From Paenibacillus_AM sp052180255 (GTDB lineage: Bacteria > Bacillota > Bacilli > Paenibacillales > NBRC-103111): a stretch of DNA of 64,000 nucleotides. The stretch spans positions 3,844,001-3,908,000 of the forward strand of contig NZ_CP197466.1 in NCBI RefSeq assembly GCF_052180255.1, in the 5' to 3' direction. The notes beneath the pieces are model-generated. The model worked only from the letters and a program-made list of their open reading frames with translations. It was not told where the DNA came from and ran no database searches. The position numbers were made by a program, and so were the translations under genes. Each line of letters starts with the position of its first letter. Within the stretch, counting starts at the first letter, position 1. This document shows positions 46,859 through 55,472 of the stretch, in pieces.

Positions 46859-47911
46859 TTACTTTGTTGCAGGACTAGGACTCGGACTTGCGCTTCCTTC
46901 TGGTTTCTTGCTTGGTTCAGCGCTTGGTGATGGTGTTGGGGTTGGTTTCGGCAAATTATTTTTCTCAATTAGACCCGGAGCCTCTTTTTCAGTGAACTCA
47001 CTCATTTGCTCTTGGGCTAATGAAGAACGAAGTTTTTGCTTTAACTCGTCAAGTGTGCTTGTTTTACGTGAATCCACACGCATGACATGATAACCAAATT
47101 CAGACTTAACTGGCTCACTGATTTCATTAATCGGTAAAGTCGTCGCGGCATTTTTAAATGACTCAACAAAAGTATTCATCATTTGAGAGTCTACATTTTC
47201 ATATAGACCGCCTTTATCTTTTGAACCTGGATCATCGGAATACTCTTTGGATAGCGCATTAAAGTCGCCACCTGATTTTAGCTTCGCTTGTACTTCTTTG
47301 GCTCTTTTAAGAGCTTCATCTTCCGTGCGAAGATCTTTTTGAGTTTGCGCATCTTTTGTCGCAATTAAAATGTGGCGAACATTAGTCATTTCAAACGCAT
47401 GCTTATCTTCCACAAGACGCTTGTCATACTCCGCTTTTACTTGCTCTTCTGTAATCTTGCTCTCAGCTGCGGAAGCTGCATAAAAACTTAACTTCATGAA
47501 GTCCTCGATATCCTTGAATTCAAGCTTATTATCTTTAAGGATCTTGTCCTTACCGCCTTCTTGTTGTTGAAGCATTTCATCAAAAGCTTTCATTTGCTCA
47601 GCTAGTTTTTTGTCTGCTTCTGCTTTCACTTTATCGTCAGCTTTAGCTGCTAATACCTTATATGAGACAAGTTGCTTCAGCAATTCTTGTTGAAATGCAG
47701 GATCTGTTGTGTACTGCTTGAACATGGGATTGAGCATGGCATTCAAGTTAACGAACGTATCAAATTCTTTTTGTGTAACTGTGCCATTGCCTTTGTAAGT
47801 CGCGGCAATACTTTCTTTTTTCCCACATCCCGAAAGTGCGGCAACGACTACTAAAACGGCGATTAGAGCAAGTGACCATTTCTTTGACCATTTGTACTTA
47901 TTTTGCTGCAT
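46859..47911 (-). CDS. PrsA-like peptidyl-prolyl isomerase lipoprotein
   Basis: An extracytoplasmic foldase. It begins with a basic stretch and hydrophobic helix ending in the lipobox ALSGC (Cys about 30), so it should be a lipoprotein processed through Lgt. A SurA-N-like helical region follows, then a parvulin domain (about 178-290) with NVRHILIATKDAQT, EYSDDPGSKDKGG and FGYHVMRV. The C-terminus is a Pro-Ser-rich tail (PTPTPSPSAEPS). The ATG at 47911 has AAGGGAG 9 bp upstream and overlaps the mfd end by 14 bp. It is a second parvulin in the window beside YacD; B. subtilis has none between mfd and spoVT. Confidence 0.88.
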   Translation of the reverse strand: MQQNKYKWSKKWSLALIAVLVVVAALSGCGKKESIAATYKGNGTVTQKEFDTFVNLNAMLNPMFKQYTTDPAFQQELLKQLVSYKVLAAKADDKVKAEADKKLAEQMKAFDEMLQQQEGGKDKILKDNKLEFKDIEDFMKLSFYAASAAESKITEEQVKAEYDKRLVEDKHAFEMTNVRHILIATKDAQTQKDLRTEDEALKRAKEVQAKLKSGGDFNALSKEYSDDPGSKDKGGLYENVDSQMMNTFVESFKNAATTLPINEISEPVKSEFGYHVMRVDSRKTSTLDELKQKLRSSLAQEQMSEFTEKEAPGLIEKNNLPKPTPTPSPSAEPSKKPEGSASPSPSPATK

Positions 47912-50900
47912 TCTGTAGTTCTCCCTTCGTCTTAAGAGCATCTTTATATTTTATTAAAAATTGTTCGATTGCATCTAGCGCATCTTGTTGTTTCAAGCCT
48001 TTTCCCTGATAGGTGACAATAAGCTGTGCACCTGCAGTAAGCTTGATTCTACCGCCGAAGCTATTTGCAATTTCAAATAATTTTTGACCATCAACTCTAG
48101 TGTTCTGATCTGGATGTACTTTTATAAAGTAATCGTCACCTTTTTGACCGAACGACTCGATGTGATACTCAGCACCATAGGCTTTAAGCCGTGTGGCTGC
48201 CAGTAATTGTACGACTGCGAGCGGCGGTTCACCGAAGCGATCCAATAATTCATCATACAGATCTTCTGCTTCTTCTACCGTGCGAATCGCTGCCACTTTT
48301 TTATAAATCTCTATCTTCTGCATGCTATCATAGATATAGTCAGAAGGCAAATAAGCGTCTAGTTGCAGTTCTATCGCTGTATTCCACTCGTCCGCTGGCT
48401 CTGTATTTTCCCCGCTCATCACCAGTTTTTGCTTCTTAATTTCATCCGCCAGCATTTGTGAATATAAGTCAAATCCGACTGAAGCAATAAAGCCATGCTG
48501 CTCTGCTCCCAGTAAGTTTCCTGCACCACGGATGGACAAGTCTCGCATTGCAATTTTAAAACCAGAACCGAGCTCCGTAAATTCTTTAATGGCTTGTAAA
48601 CGTTTCTCAGCTACTTCAGTCAATACTTTATCTCGCTGATACGTAAAGTACGCATAGGCCACTCGATTCGAACGACCTACCCGTCCACGCAGTTGATATA
48701 GTTGGGAAAGTCCCATTTTATCCGCATCATGAACGATGAGTGTATTTACATTCGGAATGTCCACACCTGTCTCAATAATGCTCGTAGATACAAGTACATC
48801 GAATTCACCCTCAAGAAAATCCAAGATCGTCTTCTCAAGTTCCTGCTCACCCATCTGACCATGCGCAACAGCAACACGAGCATCAGGAACAAGCATCGAA
48901 ATTTGCTCCGCGATCTGAGTAATGCCTTGTACGCGATTGTACAAATAGTAGACTTGCCCTTCACGAGCTAGCTCCCGCTCAATCGCTTCGCGAGTGAGAG
49001 TATGGCTGTGCTCAATGACATAGGTCTGAACCGGGAACCGGTTCTCAGGCGGTGTCTCAATAACCGATAAGTCACGAACACCGAGCATGGACATATGAAG
49101 CGTACGCGGAATCGGTGTTGCGGTCAGAGTCAGCACGTCCACATTCATTTTTAACCGCTTAAGCTTCTCTTTGTGGGATACACCAAAGCGCTGCTCTTCA
49201 TCAACGATAAGAAGACCTAAGTCTTTAAACACGACATCTTGCGACAACAGACGGTGTGTACCGATAATGACGTCGACAACACCCTTCTTGACCCCTTTTA
49301 ACGTTTCGGTCTGTTCTTTCTTCGATCGGAAGCGACTCAATACCTGTATATTAAATGGATAGCCAGAGAACCGCTCTTTAAACGTTTCATAATGCTGCTG
49401 CGCCAAGATAGTCGTTGGAACCAGTACAGCCACTTGCTTACCATCAATAGCTGCTTTAAATGCAGCACGTATAGCAACCTCTGTCTTTCCGTATCCCACA
49501 TCTCCGCAGAGGAGACGATCCATCGGACGGCTAAGCTCCATATCGCCTTTGATTTCTTCAATCGTCCGCAATTGATCATTCGTCTCATCATAAGGGAACA
49601 TGCTTTCAAATTCGTTTTGATAAGGACTATCCTTAGAGAAAGCATATCCTACTGTCGCTTGGCGCTGTGCATACAGTTTAATGAGATCATCTGCAATATC
49701 CTTCACGGATGAATGAACTTTACTCTTCACACGATTCCAGTCCGCGCCACCTAATTTATAGACCTTTGGCTCTTTCTCTTCGGAACCGACATACTTCTGG
49801 ACCAATTCAATTTGGTCAATCGGTACAGAAAGCTTGTCGCCACCTGCGTAAAGAATGTGCAGATAATCTTTATGCATACCACCCACGACTAACGTACCAA
49901 TACCAACATACTTCCCTATACCATGATTGACATGAACTACGTAATCGCCGATTTTTAATTCTTGATAGCTTTTAATCCGTTCAGCATTCTCTATCTTCTT
50001 ATCTACTTTTCTAGCTTTCCGCTGTTTTTGCGTAAACATTTCGCCTTCCGTAATAACGATCAAGTGAATGGAAGGTAGTTCAAAGCCAGCTTGCAGGTTG
50101 CCATTGACAATCTCAGGTTCCGAAATGCCATAGTCGCTTAGCACACGCTTCACACGATCGATCCGCTCCTCGCCAGAAGCAACAAGCATCACTTTACCGC
50201 CTGTCTTCTTCCAACGTTCCATCTCTGTTTTAAGTAAGTTCATTTGACCGTGGAAATTTTGCATGGCACGACTCATGAAGTTCACGATGTTTTGCGGTTG
50301 TGTTTGTGGCACTTGGCGCAGAAACAGCGACAAATACACCGTAGGCCACGCCTTGCGGTGAAGCAATGTTTCATATGATTTTGACAATACAAGAGCAGGC
50401 AAAGAATGTCCGTCCTGCAAGGCATGCATCATCCACTCCGCTTCATCTCGCTCTAATTGCTTCGCAGTCTCTATTAACCGTGTCGGTTCTTCAATAATAA
50501 GAATCGAGTCATTCGATACGAAGTCGAGGAATGTCTGACGTTCTGGATACAAGAGTGAAATATAAGAAAATAACTCGGTAAAGATAACGCCTTCGCGCAT
50601 ACGCTCAATATCATGATTGATGCCTTCAACGAGTCTATCTTTGGCTGTACGATCCGCCATCTTTGCTAGCTGAGCTTGCAGCAATTCATACGCTGCATTC
50701 GCCGCTATATCCAATCGCGTCCGATCCGCTAATATTTCACGACAAGGCAATACCGTTATTTGTTGCAGTTTCTCAATGGAACGTTGATCTGCCACATCAA
50801 AGGTACGGATTGAATCAATTTCATCATCGAACCATTCAAAACGAACCGCATTGGACGATGTTAATGGGAAGAAATCGACAATTCCACCGCGAACACTTAG

Positions 50901-51419
50901 CTCACCTTTGGACTCCACACGCTCTACACGTTCATAACCAAACAACGTCATCCGCTCCAAGAAGGCTTCCATTGCAAGTGATTCGCCAACTTTCAGATGA
51001 AGCTGTGAGGACATAAACACTTCTTTATTCGGCAAAAATCTCCGGATACCCGCATAAGGGACGACGACAATACCCCGATAACCACATGCAAGCTTGGTCA
51101 AAACTTCAATACGCTGTGCCATCATCTCTGGAGAGGCGACTGCTGTTTCTGCTGCTAGGAGTTCCTGTGCTGGATAGAGCAACACCTCATCTTCAGACAT
51201 ACACTCCACTAAATCTTCTGCAATTTTTTGAGCGGCAAACATATTGTGAGTCACCACAACAAGGGGTTTATCAAGGTCTCTGTACATCGCTGCGATCATA
51301 ACCTGTCGGGAGGAGCCTGCCAATCCAGCAACCAGTTGTTCTTTCATTCCACCGCGTATACCTGTCACAATGGATTGAAAATCAGAATCTGCGGAAAAAG
51401 CTTTGATCAGTGCTTGCAA
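47898..51419 (-). CDS. mfd: Transcription-repair coupling factor Mfd
   Basis: An ATP-dependent translocase that removes stalled RNA polymerase and recruits UvrA. The 1173-residue length is typical. N-terminal UvrB-like domains lead to the CarD-like RNA-polymerase-interacting domain (GDYVVHVNHGIGKYVGIGT). The RecG-type helicase core has GDVGYGKTEVA (Walker A), DEEQRFGV, LTATPIPRT and QLRGRVGRS, and the C-terminal TRCF domain follows. It starts at TTG 51419, 9 bp after GGGGAG. A fin terminator sits just upstream, so its promoter is unclear; read-through from fin is likely. Confidence 0.97.
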   Translation of the reverse strand: MQALIKAFSADSDFQSIVTGIRGGMKEQLVAGLAGSSRQVMIAAMYRDLDKPLVVVTHNMFAAQKIAEDLVECMSEDEVLLYPAQELLAAETAVASPEMMAQRIEVLTKLACGYRGIVVVPYAGIRRFLPNKEVFMSSQLHLKVGESLAMEAFLERMTLFGYERVERVESKGELSVRGGIVDFFPLTSSNAVRFEWFDDEIDSIRTFDVADQRSIEKLQQITVLPCREILADRTRLDIAANAAYELLQAQLAKMADRTAKDRLVEGINHDIERMREGVIFTELFSYISLLYPERQTFLDFVSNDSILIIEEPTRLIETAKQLERDEAEWMMHALQDGHSLPALVLSKSYETLLHRKAWPTVYLSLFLRQVPQTQPQNIVNFMSRAMQNFHGQMNLLKTEMERWKKTGGKVMLVASGEERIDRVKRVLSDYGISEPEIVNGNLQAGFELPSIHLIVITEGEMFTQKQRKARKVDKKIENAERIKSYQELKIGDYVVHVNHGIGKYVGIGTLVVGGMHKDYLHILYAGGDKLSVPIDQIELVQKYVGSEEKEPKVYKLGGADWNRVKSKVHSSVKDIADDLIKLYAQRQATVGYAFSKDSPYQNEFESMFPYDETNDQLRTIEEIKGDMELSRPMDRLLCGDVGYGKTEVAIRAAFKAAIDGKQVAVLVPTTILAQQHYETFKERFSGYPFNIQVLSRFRSKKEQTETLKGVKKGVVDVIIGTHRLLSQDVVFKDLGLLIVDEEQRFGVSHKEKLKRLKMNVDVLTLTATPIPRTLHMSMLGVRDLSVIETPPENRFPVQTYVIEHSHTLTREAIERELAREGQVYYLYNRVQGITQIAEQISMLVPDARVAVAHGQMGEQELEKTILDFLEGEFDVLVSTSIIETGVDIPNVNTLIVHDADKMGLSQLYQLRGRVGRSNRVAYAYFTYQRDKVLTEVAEKRLQAIKEFTELGSGFKIAMRDLSIRGAGNLLGAEQHGFIASVGFDLYSQMLADEIKKQKLVMSGENTEPADEWNTAIELQLDAYLPSDYIYDSMQKIEIYKKVAAIRTVEEAEDLYDELLDRFGEPPLAVVQLLAATRLKAYGAEYHIESFGQKGDDYFIKVHPDQNTRVDGQKLFEIANSFGGRIKLTAGAQLIVTYQGKGLKQQDALDAIEQFLIKYKDALKTKGELQNAAK

Positions 51420-51445
51420 ACAATTACACTCCCCTCACAAAAAGA

Positions 51446-51467
51446 AGCCGAGGCACGAGCCTAGGCT
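51446..51467 (-). terminator. Hairpin with T run between fin and mfd
   Basis: AGCC(T)AGGC with GCCT(C)GGCT arms is followed by TCTTTTTGT on the minus strand, about 40 bp after the fin stop and 27 bp before mfd. Confidence 0.7.
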
Positions 51468-51505
51468 ATGTTTATTTGAAATTTTAGACCGCGAAATAGG
51501 ATGAA

Positions 51506-51736
51506 TTACTGCAAAGGATTCCCTAAAAGGGAAAGCTCCGGATTCGTATGAAGCGCTTCCTTACAATAATCACACACGACCCGTACGGTTACATCTCCAT
51601 TTAAGTCATACGATATTATATCGTTCCGCTCTTCAGGGGTCAAGAAATGGAAACCCAACTGGTACTCCGAAACTGTGGAACCTTGAATTTCCCCCAGATT
51701 CGTCTGGCAATGAGGGCACATATACTTTATTGTCAT
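51506..51736 (-). CDS. fin: Anti-sigma-F factor Fin
   Basis: A small zinc-ribbon protein that inhibits sigma-F and helps the switch to sigma-G in the forespore. The 76-residue product has the first CPHC (CPHCQTNLGE) and a second CDYC pair, the expected four zinc ligands. The ATG at 51736 has AAGGAGG 9 bp upstream. It lies between pth and mfd, the yabK position in B. subtilis, behind a forespore-type promoter. Confidence 0.9.
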   Translation of the reverse strand: MTIKYMCPHCQTNLGEIQGSTVSEYQLGFHFLTPEERNDIISYDLNGDVTVRVVCDYCKEALHTNPELSLLGNPLQ

Positions 51737-51771
51737 CAATGTATGCCTCCTTCTGCGATCATATTACTTCC

Positions 51772-51801
51772 TAGTATGACCAATTCTTCAGAAAGTAGGC
51801 A
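51772..51801 (-). promoter_or_regulatory. Sigma-F/sigma-G-type promoter of fin
   Basis: A perfect -10 CATACTA (51772-51778, in the context GGTCATACTA) and -35 TGCCTA (51796-51801, one mismatch to WGCATA) are spaced 17 bp, about 36 bp upstream of the fin start. Forespore expression of fin is known in B. subtilis. Confidence 0.6.
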
Positions 51802-51838
51802 TCCTATCTCAGATTTTATTAAAACGGGTTACACGCTA

Positions 51839-52399
51839 TTACGTATTAAACTTTGCCATTGTTCGCTCAAAGTCATTTGTTAGCACGAATTCCATTGCAT
51901 CACTGAGCTTGTCCAAAATCGGATCCATCGTCTTGAATTCCTCTTTGCTAAAAGGTGACAACACATAGTCCACAATTTCCTTGCCAGGTAGTGGTCTTGA
52001 AATTCCGATGCGCATTCGATTAAACTCCTGCGTACCTGTATGCTGAATGATCGATTTAATGCCATTGTGACCACCAGCACTTCCCTTATACCGAAGTCTA
52101 ATGTTGCCATAATTCGTATCCATATCATCATATAACACAATGACATCAGCTAAATCAATTTTATAAAAATCCATAAGGGCACGCAGCGATTCCCCAGATA
52201 AGTTCATATAAGTCAAAGGTTTGAGTAAATAAACTTTCTGTCCATTTACGTTTCCTTCCGCTAGTAGGCCTTTGCACTTTTTCTGATACGAGCTGAAGTT
52301 CCATTTTTTCGCAAAATGGTCTACAGCCATGAATCCGATATTGTGCCGCGTATTGGCATACTGGGTACCTGGATTTCCTAAACCTATGAAGCACTTCAT
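51839..52399 (-). CDS. pth: Peptidyl-tRNA hydrolase
   Basis: Releases tRNA from prematurely ended peptidyl-tRNA. It starts KCFIGLGNPGTQYANTRHN with the catalytic His in NTRHNIGFMAVD. Also visible are PLTYMNLSGES, VLYDDMDTNYGNIRLR, GSAGGHNGIKSI and RMRIGISRP. The ATG at 52399 has AAGGAGG 7 bp upstream, giving 186 residues; the upstream open frame is not conserved. In B. subtilis the gene is also called spoVC. It lies directly after glmU here. Confidence 0.97.
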   Translation of the reverse strand: MKCFIGLGNPGTQYANTRHNIGFMAVDHFAKKWNFSSYQKKCKGLLAEGNVNGQKVYLLKPLTYMNLSGESLRALMDFYKIDLADVIVLYDDMDTNYGNIRLRYKGSAGGHNGIKSIIQHTGTQEFNRMRIGISRPLPGKEIVDYVLSPFSKEEFKTMDPILDKLSDAMEFVLTNDFERTMAKFNT

Positions 52400-52465
52400 T
52401 GGTTGTCCTCCTTGCAAACAAAGGTTACGACCGCAAGTACGGCGTAACCAGTTCATGATGAATTA

Positions 52466-53857
52466 TTACTTTTTGTTACTACGAGCTTTTAATTTATTAC
52501 GCATGATTTCTGCATAACCTACCTTAGTCTCTTGACGTACCCGTGCAACCGCAAGGTCATTGTCATCCACATTATGTGTAATCGTAGAGCCTGCTACAAC
52601 AAAACTTCCGTTACCAATCCTAACTGGGGCAACAAGATTCACATTGGAACCGATGAAGGAGCCGTCGCCTATTTCTGTCTTATGCTTATTGAAGCCATCA
52701 TAATTGACTGTAATCGCGCCACAACCGAAGTTAACATCTGATCCGATTGTCGCATCTCCCACATAGCTTAAGTGTGACACTTTGGAGTTATCACCAATCG
52801 TCGCATTCTTCACTTCAACGAAATCGCCGATTTTCACACTCTTGCCTAGCTTAGCACCAGGACGAAGGTATGCGAACGGACCCACATGTGCCTCATCATC
52901 AACTTCTGCATCCAAGAGAACAGATTTATAAATCTCAACGCCATTACCAATCTTGGAGTTCGTAATTTCCGTTTCTGGCCCAATAACACAATCTTCTCCG
53001 ATAACTGTATCGCCTTTAAGAATCGTCCCAGGCTGTAGAACCGTATCTGAACCAATACGAACACCTTTTTCAATATACGTATGCTCTGGATCAATGATCG
53101 TAACGCCATTTACCATGTGACTTAAGTTAATTCGCTCACGCATATAACGTTCTGCTTCTGCTAGCAACACACGATCATTTACCCCGATTGATTCTTTCAC
53201 ATCATTTGAACAGTAGGCTTGAATACGCTCACCGCCAGCTTTCATAATGTGCAAAACATCCGTTAGGTAATATTCGCCTTGCGCATTGTCATTTGTGACT
53301 TGTGCAAGTGCCGCAAACAATTTCTCATTATCAAAAATATAAGTCCCTGAATTAATCTCAGAAATAAGTGCTTCTTCACGTGTACAATCTTTTTGCTCCA
53401 CGATCTTCACGACATGACCTGCATCATCACGAATGATGCGTCCATAACCTGTTGGGTTTGGCATTTCTACCGTAAGAATCGTCGCAGCTGAACCCTGCTC
53501 ACGATGCTGCTCCAGCATAATCTGCAAGGTATCCGCCTTAACGAGTGGGGTATCTCCACAAATCACAATCGTTGTACCTTCAAGACCAGCTAAAAGCTGA
53601 TTGGTCTGAAGGACAGCATGACCTGTTCCCTGTTGCTCTGCTTGCAATGCATATTCCAATCCATCGCCTAAGTATTGTTGTACAGCTTCCGCTCCATGAC
53701 CGACAACTACAACCGTACGATCTACATGTATCTCATTTAATGTATCTACGACATGACCTACCATTGGTTTGCCACACACGGGATGCAAGACTTTATACAA
53801 TTTTGACTTCATTCTTTTGCCTTGTCCCGCTGCTAGTACGACCGCATATAGACTCAA
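52466..53857 (-). CDS. glmU: Bifunctional UDP-N-acetylglucosamine pyrophosphorylase / glucosamine-1-phosphate acetyltransferase
   Basis: Makes UDP-GlcNAc, the precursor of peptidoglycan and teichoic acids. The N-terminal uridyltransferase has LAAGQGKRMKSKLYKVLHP and QGTGHAVLQT. The C-terminal half is a left-handed beta-helix of hexapeptide repeats (DTVLQPGTILKGDTVIGED and onwards). The roughly 463-residue length is normal. The best start is TTG 53857, 9 bp after AAAAGGGG; an earlier TTG at 53866 abuts that site. The product feeds TagO at the other end of the window. Confidence 0.96.
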   Translation of the reverse strand: MSLYAVVLAAGQGKRMKSKLYKVLHPVCGKPMVGHVVDTLNEIHVDRTVVVVGHGAEAVQQYLGDGLEYALQAEQQGTGHAVLQTNQLLAGLEGTTIVICGDTPLVKADTLQIMLEQHREQGSAATILTVEMPNPTGYGRIIRDDAGHVVKIVEQKDCTREEALISEINSGTYIFDNEKLFAALAQVTNDNAQGEYYLTDVLHIMKAGGERIQAYCSNDVKESIGVNDRVLLAEAERYMRERINLSHMVNGVTIIDPEHTYIEKGVRIGSDTVLQPGTILKGDTVIGEDCVIGPETEITNSKIGNGVEIYKSVLLDAEVDDEAHVGPFAYLRPGAKLGKSVKIGDFVEVKNATIGDNSKVSHLSYVGDATIGSDVNFGCGAITVNYDGFNKHKTEIGDGSFIGSNVNLVAPVRIGNGSFVVAGSTITHNVDDNDLAVARVRQETKVGYAEIMRNKLKARSNKK

Positions 53858-53960
53858 TCCTAACAACCCCTTTTAATCGTTTCACTCTTCATTTCTCTTG
53901 GAACCATCTACTCAACTATATTCACAATCAATATATCTTAATTCGTTTCAAAAGAAAAGA

Positions 53961-53977
53961 GAGCCCATTATGGGCTC
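53961..53977 (-). terminator. Intrinsic terminator after spoVG
   Basis: The palindrome GAGCCCAT-ATGGGCTC is followed by TCTTTTCTTTTG on the minus strand, about 17 bp past the spoVG stop. Confidence 0.85.
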
Positions 53978-53994
53978 CCGTTTCGTCTAACATC

Positions 53995-54279
53995 CTATGC
54001 GCCTTCTTCGATAACTTCTTCTTCCGCTGCTGCGCGATCGTATTCCGCTAGCACTGCCGCTTGAATCTTCTCACGAGTTGTGGAAGAAATAGGGTGGGCT
54101 ATGTCTCGGAATTCCCCATCTGGAGTACGCTTGCTTGGCATTGCTACGAACATACCATTGTTACCATCGATAACACGAATATCGTGAACAACGAATTCAT
54201 TGTCGATCGTAATAGAAGCAATCGCTTTCATTCTTCCTTCGGAGTTTACCCGACGAAGTCTAACATCTGTAATTTGCAC
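53995..54279 (-). CDS. spoVG: Septation protein SpoVG
   Basis: A small conserved regulator of septation and sporulation with reported nucleic-acid binding. The core is ITDVRLRRVNSEGRMKAIAS, then DNEFVVHDIRVIDGNNGMFV and MPSKRTPDGEFRDIAHPI, followed by an acidic C-terminus. The conserved N-terminus, together with AAAGGTGG 8 bp upstream, sets the start at GTG 54279 (94 residues) although the frame is open earlier. It is monocistronic, with a sigma-H-type promoter and terminator. The usual neighbour yabJ is absent. Confidence 0.97.
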   Translation of the reverse strand: MQITDVRLRRVNSEGRMKAIASITIDNEFVVHDIRVIDGNNGMFVAMPSKRTPDGEFRDIAHPISSTTREKIQAAVLAEYDRAAAEEEVIEEGA

Positions 54280-54316
54280 TGTGCTCACCACCTTTTTCCA
54301 TCGAAGACTTGCTGTA

Positions 54317-54345
54317 TATTTCAACATTCCAATTTAAATTCCTGC
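54317..54345 (-). promoter_or_regulatory. Sigma-H-type promoter of spoVG
   Basis: The -35 GCAGGAATT (54337-54345) fits RNAGGAWWW fully, and the -10 GTTGAAATA (54317-54325) fits RNNGAATWW with one mismatch, at the sigma-H spacing of 11 bp. Sigma-H control of spoVG is classical in B. subtilis. Confidence 0.65.
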
Positions 54346-54400
54346 AAGAAAAACTAACAAATTGCTTAAAAATTAAAAATAAATTGTAAATTGATTATTA

Positions 54401-54437
54401 TTCGACAAAAGTGTATAAAAATAGCGTTTATTCGACA
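54401..54437. promoter_or_regulatory. Two perfect 0A-box sequences upstream of spoVG
   Basis: TTCGACA occurs at 54401-54407 and 54431-54437, in the same orientation and 30 bp apart, in an A/T-rich stretch between purR and spoVG. Both equal the inverse of the Spo0A box TGTCGAA. Confidence 0.5.
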
Positions 54438-54487
54438 TTTTTCCCAACTTATAAAGGGGAAACTTTCATGTGAATAAACTGCTGTTT

Positions 54488-55315
54488 TTATGACTTATTG
54501 GAAAAATAATTTCCTGGTTCAACGATTACTTGCTTCGTTTTGGAATCCACACCAGAAAGTTTAGCAAGTGAAACAAAATCCTCCACTAAATGCTCTTCCA
54601 CTTCACCAGACTCTACAAACACACCGACACCACTTACACTTGCTTTGAATTCTTTAAGTAAATCTTTCATCCCTTGGATGGTTCCACCTGCACGCATGAA
54701 ATCATCGATGATCAACACTTTAGATTCTTCTTTAAGTGCACGCCGTGACAACGACATCGTCTGAATACGCTTATTGGAACCAGAGACGTAATTAATCGAT
54801 ACAACAGAACCTTCTGTTACCTTATTATCCCGACGAACAATAATGACAGGTACGTTCAAGTACGAAGCAACTGCATAAGCAAGCGGAATCCCTTTCGTCT
54901 CAACAGTCATTACACAGTCTGCTCCACTATCCGCAAAGATCGTAGCGAACATCTTCCCAACTTCATTCAGAATCGCAGGTTGACCTAAAATATCCGACAT
55001 GTATAAATATCCGCCCGGCAATATGCGATCTGGTTGTCTTAAGTCCTCACAAACCTTCTGTACAAATTGAAGGGATACATCCTTCGGAAGCTTCGGTATA
55101 AACTTCACACCGCCTGCTGCACCGGCCATCGTATTTAACTCGCCAAGTCCCTCTTCCTCAAAAACTTCTTTAATAATCGTTAGATCCTCACTAATTGAGG
55201 ATTTAGCTGAATTGTAACGTTCTGCAAAAGTAGTTAATGGTATGAGTGTATGGGGACGAAAGAGCAAATACTGCGTCATTTCAACCAATCTGGCGCTTCT
55301 TTTTAACTTTTTCAT
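54488..55315 (-). CDS. purR: Purine operon repressor PurR
   Basis: A PRPP-responsive repressor of purine biosynthesis genes. A winged-helix domain (about 1-75) is followed by a phosphoribosyltransferase-fold domain with the PRPP loop VLIIDDFMRAGGTIQGM (about 203-219) and ETKGIPLAYAVASYLNVPV. Length is 275 residues. The order ispE-purR-spoVG is as in B. subtilis, but a PTS gene intervenes between ispE and purR here. Confidence 0.97.
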   Translation of the reverse strand: MKKLKRSARLVEMTQYLLFRPHTLIPLTTFAERYNSAKSSISEDLTIIKEVFEEEGLGELNTMAGAAGGVKFIPKLPKDVSLQFVQKVCEDLRQPDRILPGGYLYMSDILGQPAILNEVGKMFATIFADSGADCVMTVETKGIPLAYAVASYLNVPVIIVRRDNKVTEGSVVSINYVSGSNKRIQTMSLSRRALKEESKVLIIDDFMRAGGTIQGMKDLLKEFKASVSGVGVFVESGEVEEHLVEDFVSLAKLSGVDSKTKQVIVEPGNYFSNKS

Positions 55316-55349
55316 ACCGCACCCCCTAAAATCCGAATATTGTAATCAA

Positions 55350-55379
55350 AATATATCATTTTTATCCGGGTTTACACAA
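55350..55379 (-). promoter_or_regulatory. Candidate sigma-A promoter of purR
   Basis: A -35 TTGTGT (55374-55379) and -10 TATATT (55350-55355) with an 18-bp spacer lie about 35 bp upstream of purR and downstream of the ptsG-like terminator. Confidence 0.45.
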
Positions 55380-55402
55380 GCTTTAGACAAATAGTAAGAA
55401 AA

Positions 55403-55421
55403 ACCTAGCCCGAGGCTAGGT
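55403..55421 (-). terminator. Intrinsic terminator after the PTS gene
   Basis: ACCTAGCC-GGCTAGGT arms with a 3-nt loop are followed by TTTTTC on the minus strand. Confidence 0.85.
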
Positions 55422-55472
55422 CCTTTTAACTCTTCGTATAATCCCAAACGCTTAATATACTATAATTAATCG

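Noticed and set aside
54440..54470. TTCCC/GGGGAA inverted repeat after purR as a terminator
   Set aside because: The arms are short and no T run follows on the minus strand; purR may end elsewhere or read toward spoVG.
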